Part shown: piece after piece, positions 26,054 to 34,726 of the stretch | Position numbering within the stretch: the first letter of the stretch is position 1 | Layout: the number at the start of each line of letters is the position of its first letter | Source: Clostridia bacterium | Lineage (GTDB): Bacteria; Bacillota; Clostridia; Saccharofermentanales; Saccharofermentanaceae | DNA length: 64,000 bases | Assembly: GCA_024403735.1 (NCBI GenBank) | Contig: JAKSRG010000005.1 | Coordinates: 1-64,000 of the forward strand | Direction of reading: 5' to 3' | The notes under the pieces: generated by a model | The model's input: only the letters and a program-made list of their open reading frames with translations | What the model was told of the DNA's origin: nothing | Database searches by the model: none | Translations under genes and position numbers: made by a program

Positions 26054-26081
26054 ATAATACCACTCTTTTTCGCGTAGTCAA
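26054..26081 (-). promoter_or_regulatory. Strong predicted promoter with flanking inverted repeat
   Basis: On the minus strand TTGACT (26081-26076), a 16-base spacer and TATTAT (26059-26054). The -10 is bracketed by GAGTGG (26042-26047) and CCACTC (26060-26065), a spaced palindrome that could bind a repressor. It drives the 34-codon gene and perhaps the AAA+/PcfJ/phosphoesterase genes. Confidence 0.6.
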
Positions 26082-26269
26082 TGAGATAACTACTACATTT
26101 AGTATTACATTTCTTGACCTCTCGATTTTCCTCTTTTTATATTATCTAACATCTATTAGGGCAAATTTTCGCAAAAAAAATTTTAACTAAATCACTAATT
26201 GGCTAATCCTTAACAATAAAATATCAAAGTTTATGTGATAAAATTTTCCCACCTTAAAATAAGCGCAAA

Positions 26270-26306
26270 TAAAAACGGATGCTTCCAAATTCTAGGAAAC
26301 ATCCGT
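26270..26306 (-). terminator. Terminator of the hemolysin III family gene
   Basis: On the minus strand ACGGATGTTTCC pairs with GGAAGCATCCGT (one mismatch) around an 8-base loop, followed by T residues, 28 bases past the stop at 26335. Confidence 0.8.
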
Positions 26307-26334
26307 ATATCAATTGTTTTAACAATATCAAGAC

Positions 26335-27141
26335 TTATCTCATAAAGTATACGAGACCGATGAAATGGCAGATAGCACCAAAATCTACGAGCAAATGCCA
26401 TACCATATGAGCGAACTTATACTTACCAGCAAAGAATACTACACCAACTGTATAGCAAATTGTTCCTGACAATACTAACCAGAAACATGGAGCTGGAGCA
26501 ACTCTGTGGATACCTGTGATATAGAAAATAATCATCCAACCAAGGAGCAAATATACTGTCCATGAAATAATCTTACTAGCAAGAGACTTAGGATACATAA
26601 GACACTTGAAAAGGATACCTGCGAGGGCCAAAACCCACTGAGCAATGCACATTCCAAGACCTACGCCACCGCCTACAAGAGAGAGCCAAATTGGTGTATA
26701 TGTACCAGCGATGCTCACGAACATCATGCAGTAATCCAATTTGTTAGTAACGTACTTATGTGTAGTTCCATGCTTTGTTGAGTGATACCAAGTTGATGCG
26801 AGGAACATCAAGAAAGTAGCAATCATATATACTGATATACCTACAGCATCGAGTGCAGGATTAGCACCTTCAACAGCAGAAGCTGCTTCAAATGCTCTGA
26901 TAGCTGCATAAGGGATCATACCAAGGAAGAAAAGTGCCATTACACCATGTGTAACTGAGTTACCAATCTCCTCACCCACTGTCTGCTGAGTTTTCTTAAG
27001 TGTCTTAACAACTCTAGCTCCGCTTTCTCTCCAAGTTAATGCTTCAAGACCAGCTTCAAGTGGGTCCTGAGACTTCTCTTCGAGTTCAGCATCAGCACTA
27101 TTGGACATAACATTCTTCCAAAAATGTTGGTTTTTAGCCAT
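26335..27141 (-). CDS. Hemolysin III / YqfA-type seven-helix membrane protein
   Basis: A 268-residue membrane protein of the hemolysin III (PAQR-related) family. Motifs seen are EEIGNSVTHGV, STWYHSTKHG (with a metal-binding-type His), KLDYCMMFVSIAGTYTPI and the C-terminal HMVWHLLVDFGAICHF. Seven transmembrane helices follow an unusual soluble N-terminal extension of about 70 residues, which most YqfA proteins (about 200-220 residues) lack. In bacteria the family is linked to membrane lipid homeostasis; the activity is not proven and true hemolysis is doubtful. GGAG precedes ATG. It is monocistronic with its own terminator. Confidence 0.88.
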   Translation of the reverse strand: MAKNQHFWKNVMSNSADAELEEKSQDPLEAGLEALTWRESGARVVKTLKKTQQTVGEEIGNSVTHGVMALFFLGMIPYAAIRAFEAASAVEGANPALDAVGISVYMIATFLMFLASTWYHSTKHGTTHKYVTNKLDYCMMFVSIAGTYTPIWLSLVGGGVGLGMCIAQWVLALAGILFKCLMYPKSLASKIISWTVYLLLGWMIIFYITGIHRVAPAPCFWLVLSGTICYTVGVVFFAGKYKFAHMVWHLLVDFGAICHFIGLVYFMR

Positions 27142-27262
27142 ATAAAATCTCCAGACTTTAGAATTTCAACATTATTCTACATACTACATACTATATTTGC
27201 AATAGAGTTTTGATAATCAAAGTTTTATGATAATGCACCAAAACAAACCTAATCACACGATA

Positions 27263-28336
27263 TTACTTGTTTGTATCATTCGATGGATTAGAAGGACCAA
27301 GCTGAATAACTCCACTATTCTGAGGTGGAGTAGGAGTCTTTACTGGCGCACCTAGTTCAATAACTCCGTTAGCCTTAGGCGCAGCTGTAGAAGGAGCTGG
27401 TGATGGAGTCTCTGGAGCAACTGGTGGCACAACAGGTGCAGTTGGCGCTGGCTTAGGTGCTGGCGCAACAGGTGGTGCACCAAGCTGAATAACATCAGGG
27501 TTAGTAGCAGGCTTCTTTGGCTGTTCCTTAGGAGCACCAAGATTAATAACCTTTGTCTCTCCATCTTCAATCTGAGCAGGCTTAGGAGTAGCCTCTACGC
27601 TAATCACCTTTCTCTGTTCAGGAGCAGGTATCTGCTGCTTAGCGTCTGGCGCAGTTACTTGTTTAGGCTGTGGAGCTGGGTTAGGTCTGCTATTAGGTGC
27701 AGGTGTAGGAGCTGGAGCAGGTGCTGGTGCAACTGGTTTAGCAGCAGCAACAGGAGCAGAAATAACTGTTCCAAGTATCTCAGGTTCACGTGCAACGCTC
27801 TTTGTAGAATCAACCTTATGTGTATCTGTTACTGGTGATAACTGCTCAGCAACATACGCATCACGATAAAATCTAAATAGTTGAACAACGATATAAGTGA
27901 TAATAGATACTGGCATTATAAGTTTAGGAATAACAACTGCGAAGTTATTACCTACTAGCTTAGAAACACCTGCAAATGGGGCATTAACCATAGCATAAAT
28001 CGCCTTTAAGAAAAACGCCTCGATGACAGCAAATGTATTAGCACCACTACCAGAAAGAACACTATCCATCTTACTCAAAAGCATTCCTGGGATATATGCA
28101 AGAAGACCATATGTTGCGGCGCCTAATGAAATCCATAGCTTCTTACGAATAGCTGAAACAATAGGAACAACAAGGATAACAACAATCACTACGATAAGAC
28201 TGATAATCCTCTCTAGTAATCCAATATCTCTTGGGACAATAGCATCATATGTGAAATAATTAGGAAGAAGACAAACAAAAGATAATGCTGTAGCAATGTA
28301 CAAAAGAAAAACACATGTAAAGTAATCTCTACGCAT
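27263..28336 (-). CDS. Membrane protein with Pro/Ala-rich tail and VIxLGxP motifs, unknown function
   Basis: A 357-residue protein I do not recognise. The first 170 residues hold four hydrophobic segments (about 8-28, 43-65, 70-90 and 140-165). The remaining 185 residues are predicted to be disordered and very rich in Pro and Ala. The tail contains four copies of a short motif: VINLGAP, VIQLGAP, VIELGAP and VIQLGPS, spaced by Pro-rich linkers. Such repeated short motifs often bind a partner domain several times over. AGGAGAGGAG precedes the ATG. It has no operon partner; the hemolysin III gene lies 121 bases downstream on the same strand. Confidence 0.7.
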   Translation of the reverse strand: MRRDYFTCVFLLYIATALSFVCLLPNYFTYDAIVPRDIGLLERIISLIVVIVVILVVPIVSAIRKKLWISLGAATYGLLAYIPGMLLSKMDSVLSGSGANTFAVIEAFFLKAIYAMVNAPFAGVSKLVGNNFAVVIPKLIMPVSIITYIVVQLFRFYRDAYVAEQLSPVTDTHKVDSTKSVAREPEILGTVISAPVAAAKPVAPAPAPAPTPAPNSRPNPAPQPKQVTAPDAKQQIPAPEQRKVISVEATPKPAQIEDGETKVINLGAPKEQPKKPATNPDVIQLGAPPVAPAPKPAPTAPVVPPVAPETPSPAPSTAAPKANGVIELGAPVKTPTPPQNSGVIQLGPSNPSNDTNK

Positions 28337-28404
28337 TAAATATCTCCTCTCCTATGTATTAGTCGTACCTATTTTAACACGTTAATCTATTTTATTAAAA
28401 TAAT

Positions 28405-28442
28405 AATACCGGTAACTTTGAATGAGATAAGCTACCGGTATT
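28405..28442 (-). terminator. Terminator of the GH3 gene
   Basis: AATACCGGTA (28405-28414) and TACCGGTATT (28433-28442) form a perfect 10-bp stem 34 bases past the stop at 28477. The following minus-strand sequence is AT-rich with short T-runs. Confidence 0.7.
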
Positions 28443-28476
28443 GATAATAATCGTTTTCGAGAACTAAATATGGGGA

Positions 28477-31278
28477 TTAATCGTCATTGCCCCACTTGAA
28501 CTTCTCAGGTCTATCACCTGTACGTCTGATATGTACGCTCTTGAGCTTAACACCTGGAGCACCAAATGCAAATCTCATGATCGCATGCTGACCGTTACTT
28601 ACGCCTACCATCTTACGAGTAACATCCTTACCACCAGTTCCGTTCCATGTAATAACGCTTACAGGAATACTTGTGTAGAACACGGTCATAGGAATCTGAG
28701 CGATATCAGAAAGCTCAGATGAAGCCGTCATTGTATATTCATATAGACCAGGACGATCAACAGTAAGACCAAATACTACATCGTGACCACCAACAGTATC
28801 GAACTGCTCGAATGAGATATCACCTTCATCGTGGATCTCGTAGTAAACGTCAGCCTTAACAGGGATTGTATCTGCTGAGAATGGTGAATCAATATGCTCA
28901 ATCTCATCAGCTGTACCTAGAAGTCTATCCATAGCTGGAGTATTGATAGCGAAGTTCAAAACATTCTTAGCACAACGCTGGAGATCTCTTCTCGTAATGA
29001 TAGAAGGATCATTCTTCATGAACATCTCATAAGTATTGTTATCATTTAAGTGACTTCTCTCAACTGAAGAACAGCACATATAAAGATCATTCTGAGCACG
29101 AACCATATAAGAATGAGCCATTCTCTCACCCTCTTCATATGCCTTGTCACAGCAGAATGCCCACCAGTCAGTCATTACAATTCCTGTATAACCCCAATCC
29201 TCACGAAGAATTCGAGTTGTGAGGTCATAGTTAGAAGCACCATATGTACCGTTAATTCTGTTATATACAGTCATAATAGACTTAGCGCCGCCGTCCTTAA
29301 CAGCAATCTCAAAGCCTCTCAAGTAAATCTCACGGAGAGCTCGCTCAGATACTACTGAACTCATGAACTGACGGAGATGTTCTCTGTTATTAACGCAGAA
29401 GTGCTTGATACAGCCAGTTACGCCGTTTTTATGAAGTCCCTGGAGCTCGCTAGCAGCAATGATACCTGTAAGATATGGATCCTCTGAGAAATACTCAAAG
29501 TTTCTACCATTAAGAGGATGTCTATGAATATTCATTCCAGGTCCAAGGATTACATCAATCTCGTTAGAGAGCATCTCGATACCGAAATACTCGAACAAGT
29601 TAGTAACGGCACCCTTACTGAATGTAGAAGCGATGCATGTACCGTTAGGAGTAGCAAAAGCATACTTACCACTATCAATTCGCATACCAGAAGGACCATC
29701 TGAACAGCAGCACGCAGGAACACCCATTGCCTGAAGTTCCTTACTTAATCCTCCGAATGCACCTGCAGTACCTGTAGTTACCTTAGGGCTACCCATTCCC
29801 TCACCACGAACAACGAGTGTTAATTCCTCATCATCGAGCTGAGCGATGAACTCATCCATTGTATTCTTGCCAGACTTAACATCTTGGAACTTAATTCCCT
29901 TATCGCCAGTCTGAATTATCTCTTCTGGGAGATTATCAATACGTGAAGCAAGAGCATCCTTAGTTCTAGTAGCTACTGGAGCATACTCGAGAACAACTTT
30001 GCCATCTACTTCCTTAGCAGTCATTCGATCATATTCTTCAATTGGAGCAAGTGCAGTATCGAGCTTCTCAACGAGAACTGTCTCAGCTAATTCAAATGAA
30101 CCAGCAAGTTTTGCATCTCTAACGTTGTCACCAAGATAGAAGTTATACTTACCTGCTTCGAGTACCCATGAATAACCGAAGTCTGTTTTACAGCCATCAT
30201 CATATGAAGCGAAGTAAGCAGGATTAACCTCAACTACGAGTGTCTCACTCTCACCTGGATTGAGGACGCGTGTTTTCTCAAAGCCACAGAGCTCACGAGC
30301 TGGCTTACCGAGTACGCCCTGAGGACAAGAAGCGAATACCATAGCAACCTGCTGACCCTTATAAGAACCAGTATTTGTAACCTTTACAGTAATCTTAACG
30401 TTGTCCTTCTTCTCAAAAGTTACATCAGAATACTCAAATGTTGTATATGAGAGGCCATAACCAAATGGGTACATTACCTTCTCTGGTGCGAATGTCTCGA
30501 AGTATCTATAACCAACGAAAATATCTTCCTGATAAATATCCTTAAGTCCATCACCAATACCAAAGTTACTTGTAGATGGGTAATCTTCAATCTCCTTAGC
30601 AATTGTATCTGTAAGGTGACCAGATGGAGTAGCTCTACCAGTAAGAATATTAGGAATAGCACGAGCACCAATCATACCGCCCTGCCATACATAGAGAACA
30701 CTACCTGGCTTATACTTATCAACAAAATTCATGTCGATAACATTACCTACGTTCAATAAAACAATTGTCTTACTGAACTTAGCGCAAACCTTAGAGATCA
30801 TCTCTTCTTCTTTGTCTGCTAATCTATATGCACCCTTGTCATCAACATTATCTCTATCTTCACCAGCAAGACGAGCAATGACCATGATGGCTACATCATT
30901 TCTTGATGCATACTTATCAACCATCTCATCTGTAAGAGACATCTCTTCCTGTGACCAAGGCTCCTGACCCCAGCCAATTCCTTTGCTAATTGGAGTATCA
31001 ATATCGAACTGCTCATATTCCTTGATAAGCTCTTCATCGAGGACGATATCTGGCTCATTCTCGAGAACTTCACGAATGTTATCAATGTGTGTAACATTAA
31101 CCATTCCGCCAGATCCTGAACCACTCTTATAGTAATGGTTCTGCATTCTACCAAATAGTGCAACTTTTGTTCCTTTGCTAAGTGGTAAAACGCCATTGTT
31201 CTCCAACATTACTGTACCTTCTTCAGCAACAGTAATAGCAGCTTCAAAATATTTATTCCAATCAAGTTTCTTTGTCAT
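28477..31278 (-). CDS. Beta-glucosidase/beta-xylosidase, GH3 with swapped domain order
   Basis: A 933-residue cytoplasmic GH3 enzyme with its domains in reversed order. It starts with the GH3 C-domain (AITVAEEGTVMLENNGVLPL, GRATPSGHLTDT), continues with a fibronectin-III-like domain (about 290-400, FGYGLSYTTFEYSDV), and then has the TIM-barrel N-domain (about 470-760) with SDGPSGMR, ALREIYLRGFEIAVK and the nucleophile Asp in GIVMTDWWAF. A beta-rich tail follows. The same inverted order is known from Butyrivibrio and Ruminococcus albus beta-glucosidases. Substrate is a beta-linked gluco- or xylo-oligosaccharide; the divergent GH94 phosphorylase gene favours glucose oligomers. AGGAG precedes the ATG. 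Confidence 0.92.
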   Translation of the reverse strand: MTKKLDWNKYFEAAITVAEEGTVMLENNGVLPLSKGTKVALFGRMQNHYYKSGSGSGGMVNVTHIDNIREVLENEPDIVLDEELIKEYEQFDIDTPISKGIGWGQEPWSQEEMSLTDEMVDKYASRNDVAIMVIARLAGEDRDNVDDKGAYRLADKEEEMISKVCAKFSKTIVLLNVGNVIDMNFVDKYKPGSVLYVWQGGMIGARAIPNILTGRATPSGHLTDTIAKEIEDYPSTSNFGIGDGLKDIYQEDIFVGYRYFETFAPEKVMYPFGYGLSYTTFEYSDVTFEKKDNVKITVKVTNTGSYKGQQVAMVFASCPQGVLGKPARELCGFEKTRVLNPGESETLVVEVNPAYFASYDDGCKTDFGYSWVLEAGKYNFYLGDNVRDAKLAGSFELAETVLVEKLDTALAPIEEYDRMTAKEVDGKVVLEYAPVATRTKDALASRIDNLPEEIIQTGDKGIKFQDVKSGKNTMDEFIAQLDDEELTLVVRGEGMGSPKVTTGTAGAFGGLSKELQAMGVPACCCSDGPSGMRIDSGKYAFATPNGTCIASTFSKGAVTNLFEYFGIEMLSNEIDVILGPGMNIHRHPLNGRNFEYFSEDPYLTGIIAASELQGLHKNGVTGCIKHFCVNNREHLRQFMSSVVSERALREIYLRGFEIAVKDGGAKSIMTVYNRINGTYGASNYDLTTRILREDWGYTGIVMTDWWAFCCDKAYEEGERMAHSYMVRAQNDLYMCCSSVERSHLNDNNTYEMFMKNDPSIITRRDLQRCAKNVLNFAINTPAMDRLLGTADEIEHIDSPFSADTIPVKADVYYEIHDEGDISFEQFDTVGGHDVVFGLTVDRPGLYEYTMTASSELSDIAQIPMTVFYTSIPVSVITWNGTGGKDVTRKMVGVSNGQHAIMRFAFGAPGVKLKSVHIRRTGDRPEKFKWGNDD

Positions 31279-31381
31279 AACGAGCAGTCTCCTATGTCAA
31301 GAATATCGCATATAATTATATATTATAGTATCGAGTTATCAGTTATTTATATAGTAAAATTAATCAAATAATAACAAATTG

Positions 31382-31410
31382 TTGATATTTTAACATCTGA
31401 TTTGTATTCT
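31382..31410 (+). promoter_or_regulatory. Predicted promoter of the GH94 phosphorylase gene
   Basis: TTGATA (31382-31387), 17-base spacer, TATTCT (31405-31410). It lies 166 bases before the start codon and just left of a palindrome. Confidence 0.35.
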
Positions 31411-31420
31411 CAACTAATTT

Positions 31421-31434
31421 GGTGAAATATCACC
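31421..31434. promoter_or_regulatory. Short palindrome GGTGA-AATA-TCACC, operator candidate
   Basis: Five-base arms with a four-base centre, placed about ten bases after the predicted -10, where a repressor could block transcription of the phosphorylase gene. Confidence 0.35.
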
Positions 31435-31576
31435 ACTCTCAAAAAACTTACAGATTGTTCAGAAGATTTAAATTTCTATTAACTTTAATATTTACCTCAA
31501 TCATGATGTTGAACTTAAAATTCTTAAATGATAGCATCTCAATAGGCAAACTATTATTAATATTGGAGGCATATAC

Positions 31577-34270
31577 ATGAGCTATGAATTCCTAGATAAC
31601 AAGGGTAACTTCCGTTTGGAGTCACCTGAAGCTTACAGCTACCTTTATTTCCCAGTTGGCGCAGAGAGCGGAATGATGGGTGCTGTTACACCAGAACTTG
31701 GCGGTGACCTTAAGTCATCACAGAATACTTTCCTTCTTGAGCCAGTAAGTTCTGATAATCTTCATAACAATAGATCAACAAGAAATTTCTGGATTTACGA
31801 AGAGGGTAAGCCACTTATTTCTGCAATGGGTGCTTCAGCTAAGCAACATGCTGAGAAGTTCACTGATTGTAAGGACGAAGTAACAATGTATGGTGGTCTT
31901 CTCTCACAGAAGGTTGTTCGTAAGATTAACGGTCGTGGTATCACAACTGAAGTTACTACATTTGTTCCAGTAGGTACTACAGATAAGGTTGAACTTACAA
32001 AGGTTACAATCATCAACACTTCTTCAGAAGCAATCACTTTTGTACCTACAGTTGCAGTTCCACTATACGGAAGATCTGCTGATAACATCCGTGACCACAG
32101 AAACGTAACAGCAATGCTCAACAGAATGAGCGTTACAGACTACGGTACAGTTAATAATCCTACTCTCACATTCGATGAGCGTGGACATAAGAGAAATGTC
32201 GTAAGCTACGGTATTTTCGCAGCTAAGGCTGATGGTTCTAAGCCAGTTGGTGCATGCCCAATTGCTGAGGACTTCATTGGTGAGGGTGGTTCATTCGATA
32301 ACCCAAGATTCCCTATCACATGTAGTCCAATGGCAAAGTCTGGAGACAGAGCAGATGGCTTCGAGGCTATTGGTGCGAGTGTTTTCGAGAAGGTCACATT
32401 GGCTGCTGGTGAAAAGGTATCTTATATTATGGCACTCGCAATCGCTGAGATTAGTAAGCCAGCTAATACTGAAGATGACCTCGCTAATGACGCTAAGGCA
32501 ATCGAAGATATCGCTGTTAAGTATCTTAACGAAGCATCTTTCGACGCAGAGTTCGATAAGCAGCAGGCATATTGGGACAAGAAGAATAACATCTCATTCC
32601 ACACAGGCGACAAGGCATTCGATAACTGGATGTACTGGGTTGGAATTCAGCCAATGCTTCGTCGTATCTATGGTTGTTCATTCCTCCCTCACCACGATTA
32701 CGGTAAGGGTGGCCGTGGATGGAGAGACCTCTGGCAGGACTGCCTAGCCCTCATCATGATGGATCCAGGTGACGTTCGCGCAATGCTCATCGACAACTTC
32801 GGAGGCGTTCGTACAGACGGAACTAACGCTACAATCATTGGTAGCAAGAGCGGCGAATTCATCGCTGACCGTAACGGAATCACACGTGTATGGATGGATC
32901 ACGCAATGTGGCCATTCATGACAATGGATCTTTATATTAAGCAGAGCGGTGATATCTCAATCCTCGACGAGCGCGCTCCATACTTTATCGATCGTCAGAT
33001 TATGCGTGGCGAGGCACTCCTCGATGCTGCTACTTCACTCGACGGTGTTAAGTGCGAAGGTTCAGTAATCGAGCATTTGTTGCTCCAGAATATGGCTGCT
33101 TTCTTCGATATCGGCGAACACGGACACATGAAGCTTCGTGGTGCTGACTGGAACGATGCACTTGATATGGGTAAAGATAAGGGTGAATCAGTTGCATTTA
33201 CAGCTGCTTATTGCGGTAATTATCGTAAGCTTGCTGGTATCATTCGTAAGTATGGCGAGATTAAGGGCATTACATCTATCGTGGCAGCTGCTGAACTTAA
33301 GGGTCTCTTAGGTGTTGGCGATGGAACATATAATGCATCTATTCTACAGAACATCCTCGAGACATACTGCAATAGTGTTAAGTGTGGTTTCTCAGGTGAA
33401 ACTGCTGATTACGATATTGAAGTACTCGCTAAGGATCTCGAAGCGAAGGCTGATTACATCGAAAAGCACATTCAGGATACTGAGTGGTTCGAAGATAAGG
33501 ATGGCTACTCAAGATTTAATGGTTACTATGATAACGATGGTAATCCACTCGAGAACATTAGTAAGACAGGCGCTCCTAAGGCAGATGGCAACATGATGCT
33601 CACTAGCCAGGTATTCACAGTAATGTCTGGTATCGCTACTGAAGATCAGGTTGCTGAGGTTATCAAGTCTGCTGATAAGTATCTCTACGATGAGGCTATC
33701 GGAGGATATAAGCTCAATACTAACTACCACGAGATTAAGACTAATATGGGTCGTATGTTCGGCTTCTCATATGGTCAGAAGGAGAACGGCGCAGTCTTCT
33801 CACATATGACAGTAATGTTCGGTAACAGCCTCTATACACGTGGATTTAAGGATGCAGGTTGGAAAGTAATCGGTACTCTCTACCGTCACGCTACTGACTT
33901 CAACTCAAGCAAGATTTATCCAGGTGTACCTGAGTACTTCGATCCTAAGGGACGTGGTGTATACCACTATCTTACAGGTGCTGCTTCATGGCTCATGCTC
34001 ACAGTACTCTCAGAGATGTTCGGTGTTAAGGGTGATTACGGTTCACTCAAGTTCGTTCCACAGCTCGTATCTTCACAGTTCGATAGCGAAGGCAAGGCTG
34101 GTGTAGACTTCGAGTTCAATGGTAAGCCAGTATCACTCACATACAAGAAGCTCACATCTTCTGACGACTACAAGGTAGGAAATATCTACGTAGACGGTGA
34201 ACTTAAGGCTACTGGTTCAGTACTCGATGCTTCACTTATCGGTTCAAAGATTGAAGTTGAACTTATTTAA
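31577..34270 (+). CDS. GH94 disaccharide phosphorylase, laminaribiose phosphorylase-like
   Basis: An 897-residue GH94 protein. The N-terminal beta-sandwich begins FLDNKGNF and has YFPVGAESGMMGAVTPELGG, unlike cellobiose and chitobiose phosphorylases, which open with an FGFFDD-type motif; it resembles what I recall of laminaribiose phosphorylases. The (alpha/alpha)6 barrel has GGRGWRDLWQD and the general acid Asp in LRGADWNDALDMG (about residue 520). It would split a beta-glucosyl disaccharide, probably laminaribiose, with phosphate to alpha-glucose 1-phosphate and glucose in the cytoplasm, saving ATP. GGAGG precedes ATG. It is divergent from the GH3 gene and has its own terminator. The beta-1,3 specificity is an inference. 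Confidence 0.8.
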   Translation: MSYEFLDNKGNFRLESPEAYSYLYFPVGAESGMMGAVTPELGGDLKSSQNTFLLEPVSSDNLHNNRSTRNFWIYEEGKPLISAMGASAKQHAEKFTDCKDEVTMYGGLLSQKVVRKINGRGITTEVTTFVPVGTTDKVELTKVTIINTSSEAITFVPTVAVPLYGRSADNIRDHRNVTAMLNRMSVTDYGTVNNPTLTFDERGHKRNVVSYGIFAAKADGSKPVGACPIAEDFIGEGGSFDNPRFPITCSPMAKSGDRADGFEAIGASVFEKVTLAAGEKVSYIMALAIAEISKPANTEDDLANDAKAIEDIAVKYLNEASFDAEFDKQQAYWDKKNNISFHTGDKAFDNWMYWVGIQPMLRRIYGCSFLPHHDYGKGGRGWRDLWQDCLALIMMDPGDVRAMLIDNFGGVRTDGTNATIIGSKSGEFIADRNGITRVWMDHAMWPFMTMDLYIKQSGDISILDERAPYFIDRQIMRGEALLDAATSLDGVKCEGSVIEHLLLQNMAAFFDIGEHGHMKLRGADWNDALDMGKDKGESVAFTAAYCGNYRKLAGIIRKYGEIKGITSIVAAAELKGLLGVGDGTYNASILQNILETYCNSVKCGFSGETADYDIEVLAKDLEAKADYIEKHIQDTEWFEDKDGYSRFNGYYDNDGNPLENISKTGAPKADGNMMLTSQVFTVMSGIATEDQVAEVIKSADKYLYDEAIGGYKLNTNYHEIKTNMGRMFGFSYGQKENGAVFSHMTVMFGNSLYTRGFKDAGWKVIGTLYRHATDFNSSKIYPGVPEYFDPKGRGVYHYLTGAASWLMLTVLSEMFGVKGDYGSLKFVPQLVSSQFDSEGKAGVDFEFNGKPVSLTYKKLTSSDDYKVGNIYVDGELKATGSVLDASLIGSKIEVELI

Positions 34271-34287
34271 TCTAAATAGATAACGCA

Positions 34288-34332
34288 TAAAAATAAGAGC
34301 GTCTCTCCTATACAGGTGAGGCGCTCTTTTTT
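34288..34332 (+). terminator. Terminator of the phosphorylase gene, possibly bidirectional
   Basis: AAGAGCGTCTC (34295-34305) pairs with GAGGCGCTCTT (34318-34328), followed by T on the plus strand and by a T-rich tract on the minus strand, so it may also end the 75-residue gene. Confidence 0.85.
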
Positions 34333-34348
34333 GATATGATAATCTTAC

Positions 34349-34576
34349 TTATTTCTTTCCAGAAATAATATCTTTCAACTGAAGAACAATATATATAACT
34401 ACAGACAAAGCAACCCAAATAATAGCTAAATACCCTATGAAGCCTGACATACCAGAAGTATCTTCAACACTTAATCCATAGAAATATCTAATAACTAGAA
34501 TAACTAGACATATCACTAAAGAAATCACTAGAGCTAATCTTGCATTACCCTTAAAACGATAATTAATTCGAACCAT
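34349..34576 (-). CDS. Small two-helix membrane protein, unknown function
   Basis: A 75-residue basic protein with two transmembrane helices (about 13-33 and 44-66), joined by a short polar loop (GLSVEDTSGMSG). TTGAGGATTAAGT before the ATG gives a fair ribosome site. I do not recognise a family. It lies alone between the phosphorylase terminator and the terminator of the next minus-strand gene. Confidence 0.55.
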   Translation of the reverse strand: MVRINYRFKGNARLALVISLVICLVILVIRYFYGLSVEDTSGMSGFIGYLAIIWVALSVVIYIVLQLKDIISGKK

Positions 34577-34663
34577 ACTTAATCCTCAATCTCGTCAAAG
34601 CCATTAATCTTCCTACAAATAGATTATAACAACTTCCTATCCTTGTTAAATATACTCTTCCAC

Positions 34664-34694
34664 ACAAAAAAGTCGCCTCGCATTGAGACGACTT
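34664..34694 (-). terminator. Terminator of the 153-residue membrane-anchored protein gene
   Basis: On the minus strand AAGTCGTCTC pairs with GAGGCGACTT around a 5-base loop, followed by T residues. Confidence 0.85.
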
Positions 34695-34726
34695 CTTCAA
34701 ATCATTAATAATCTTATAACCTCAGA

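Larger units (their letters stand above)
25728..26334. other. 607-base gap: small peptide gene, promoter and hairpins
   Basis: From right to left this gap holds the terminator of the hemolysin III gene (26271-26306), an AT-rich stretch in which I see no gene, a strong minus-strand promoter (26081-26054), a 34-codon gene (26019-25915) and an inverted repeat just before the AAA+ gene. No tRNA or known riboswitch pattern was seen. Confidence 0.6.

Noticed and set aside
31506..31580. 24-codon ORF overlapping the GH94 start as ATGA
   Set aside because: No ribosome site upstream and no sign of a leader peptide role; probably chance.
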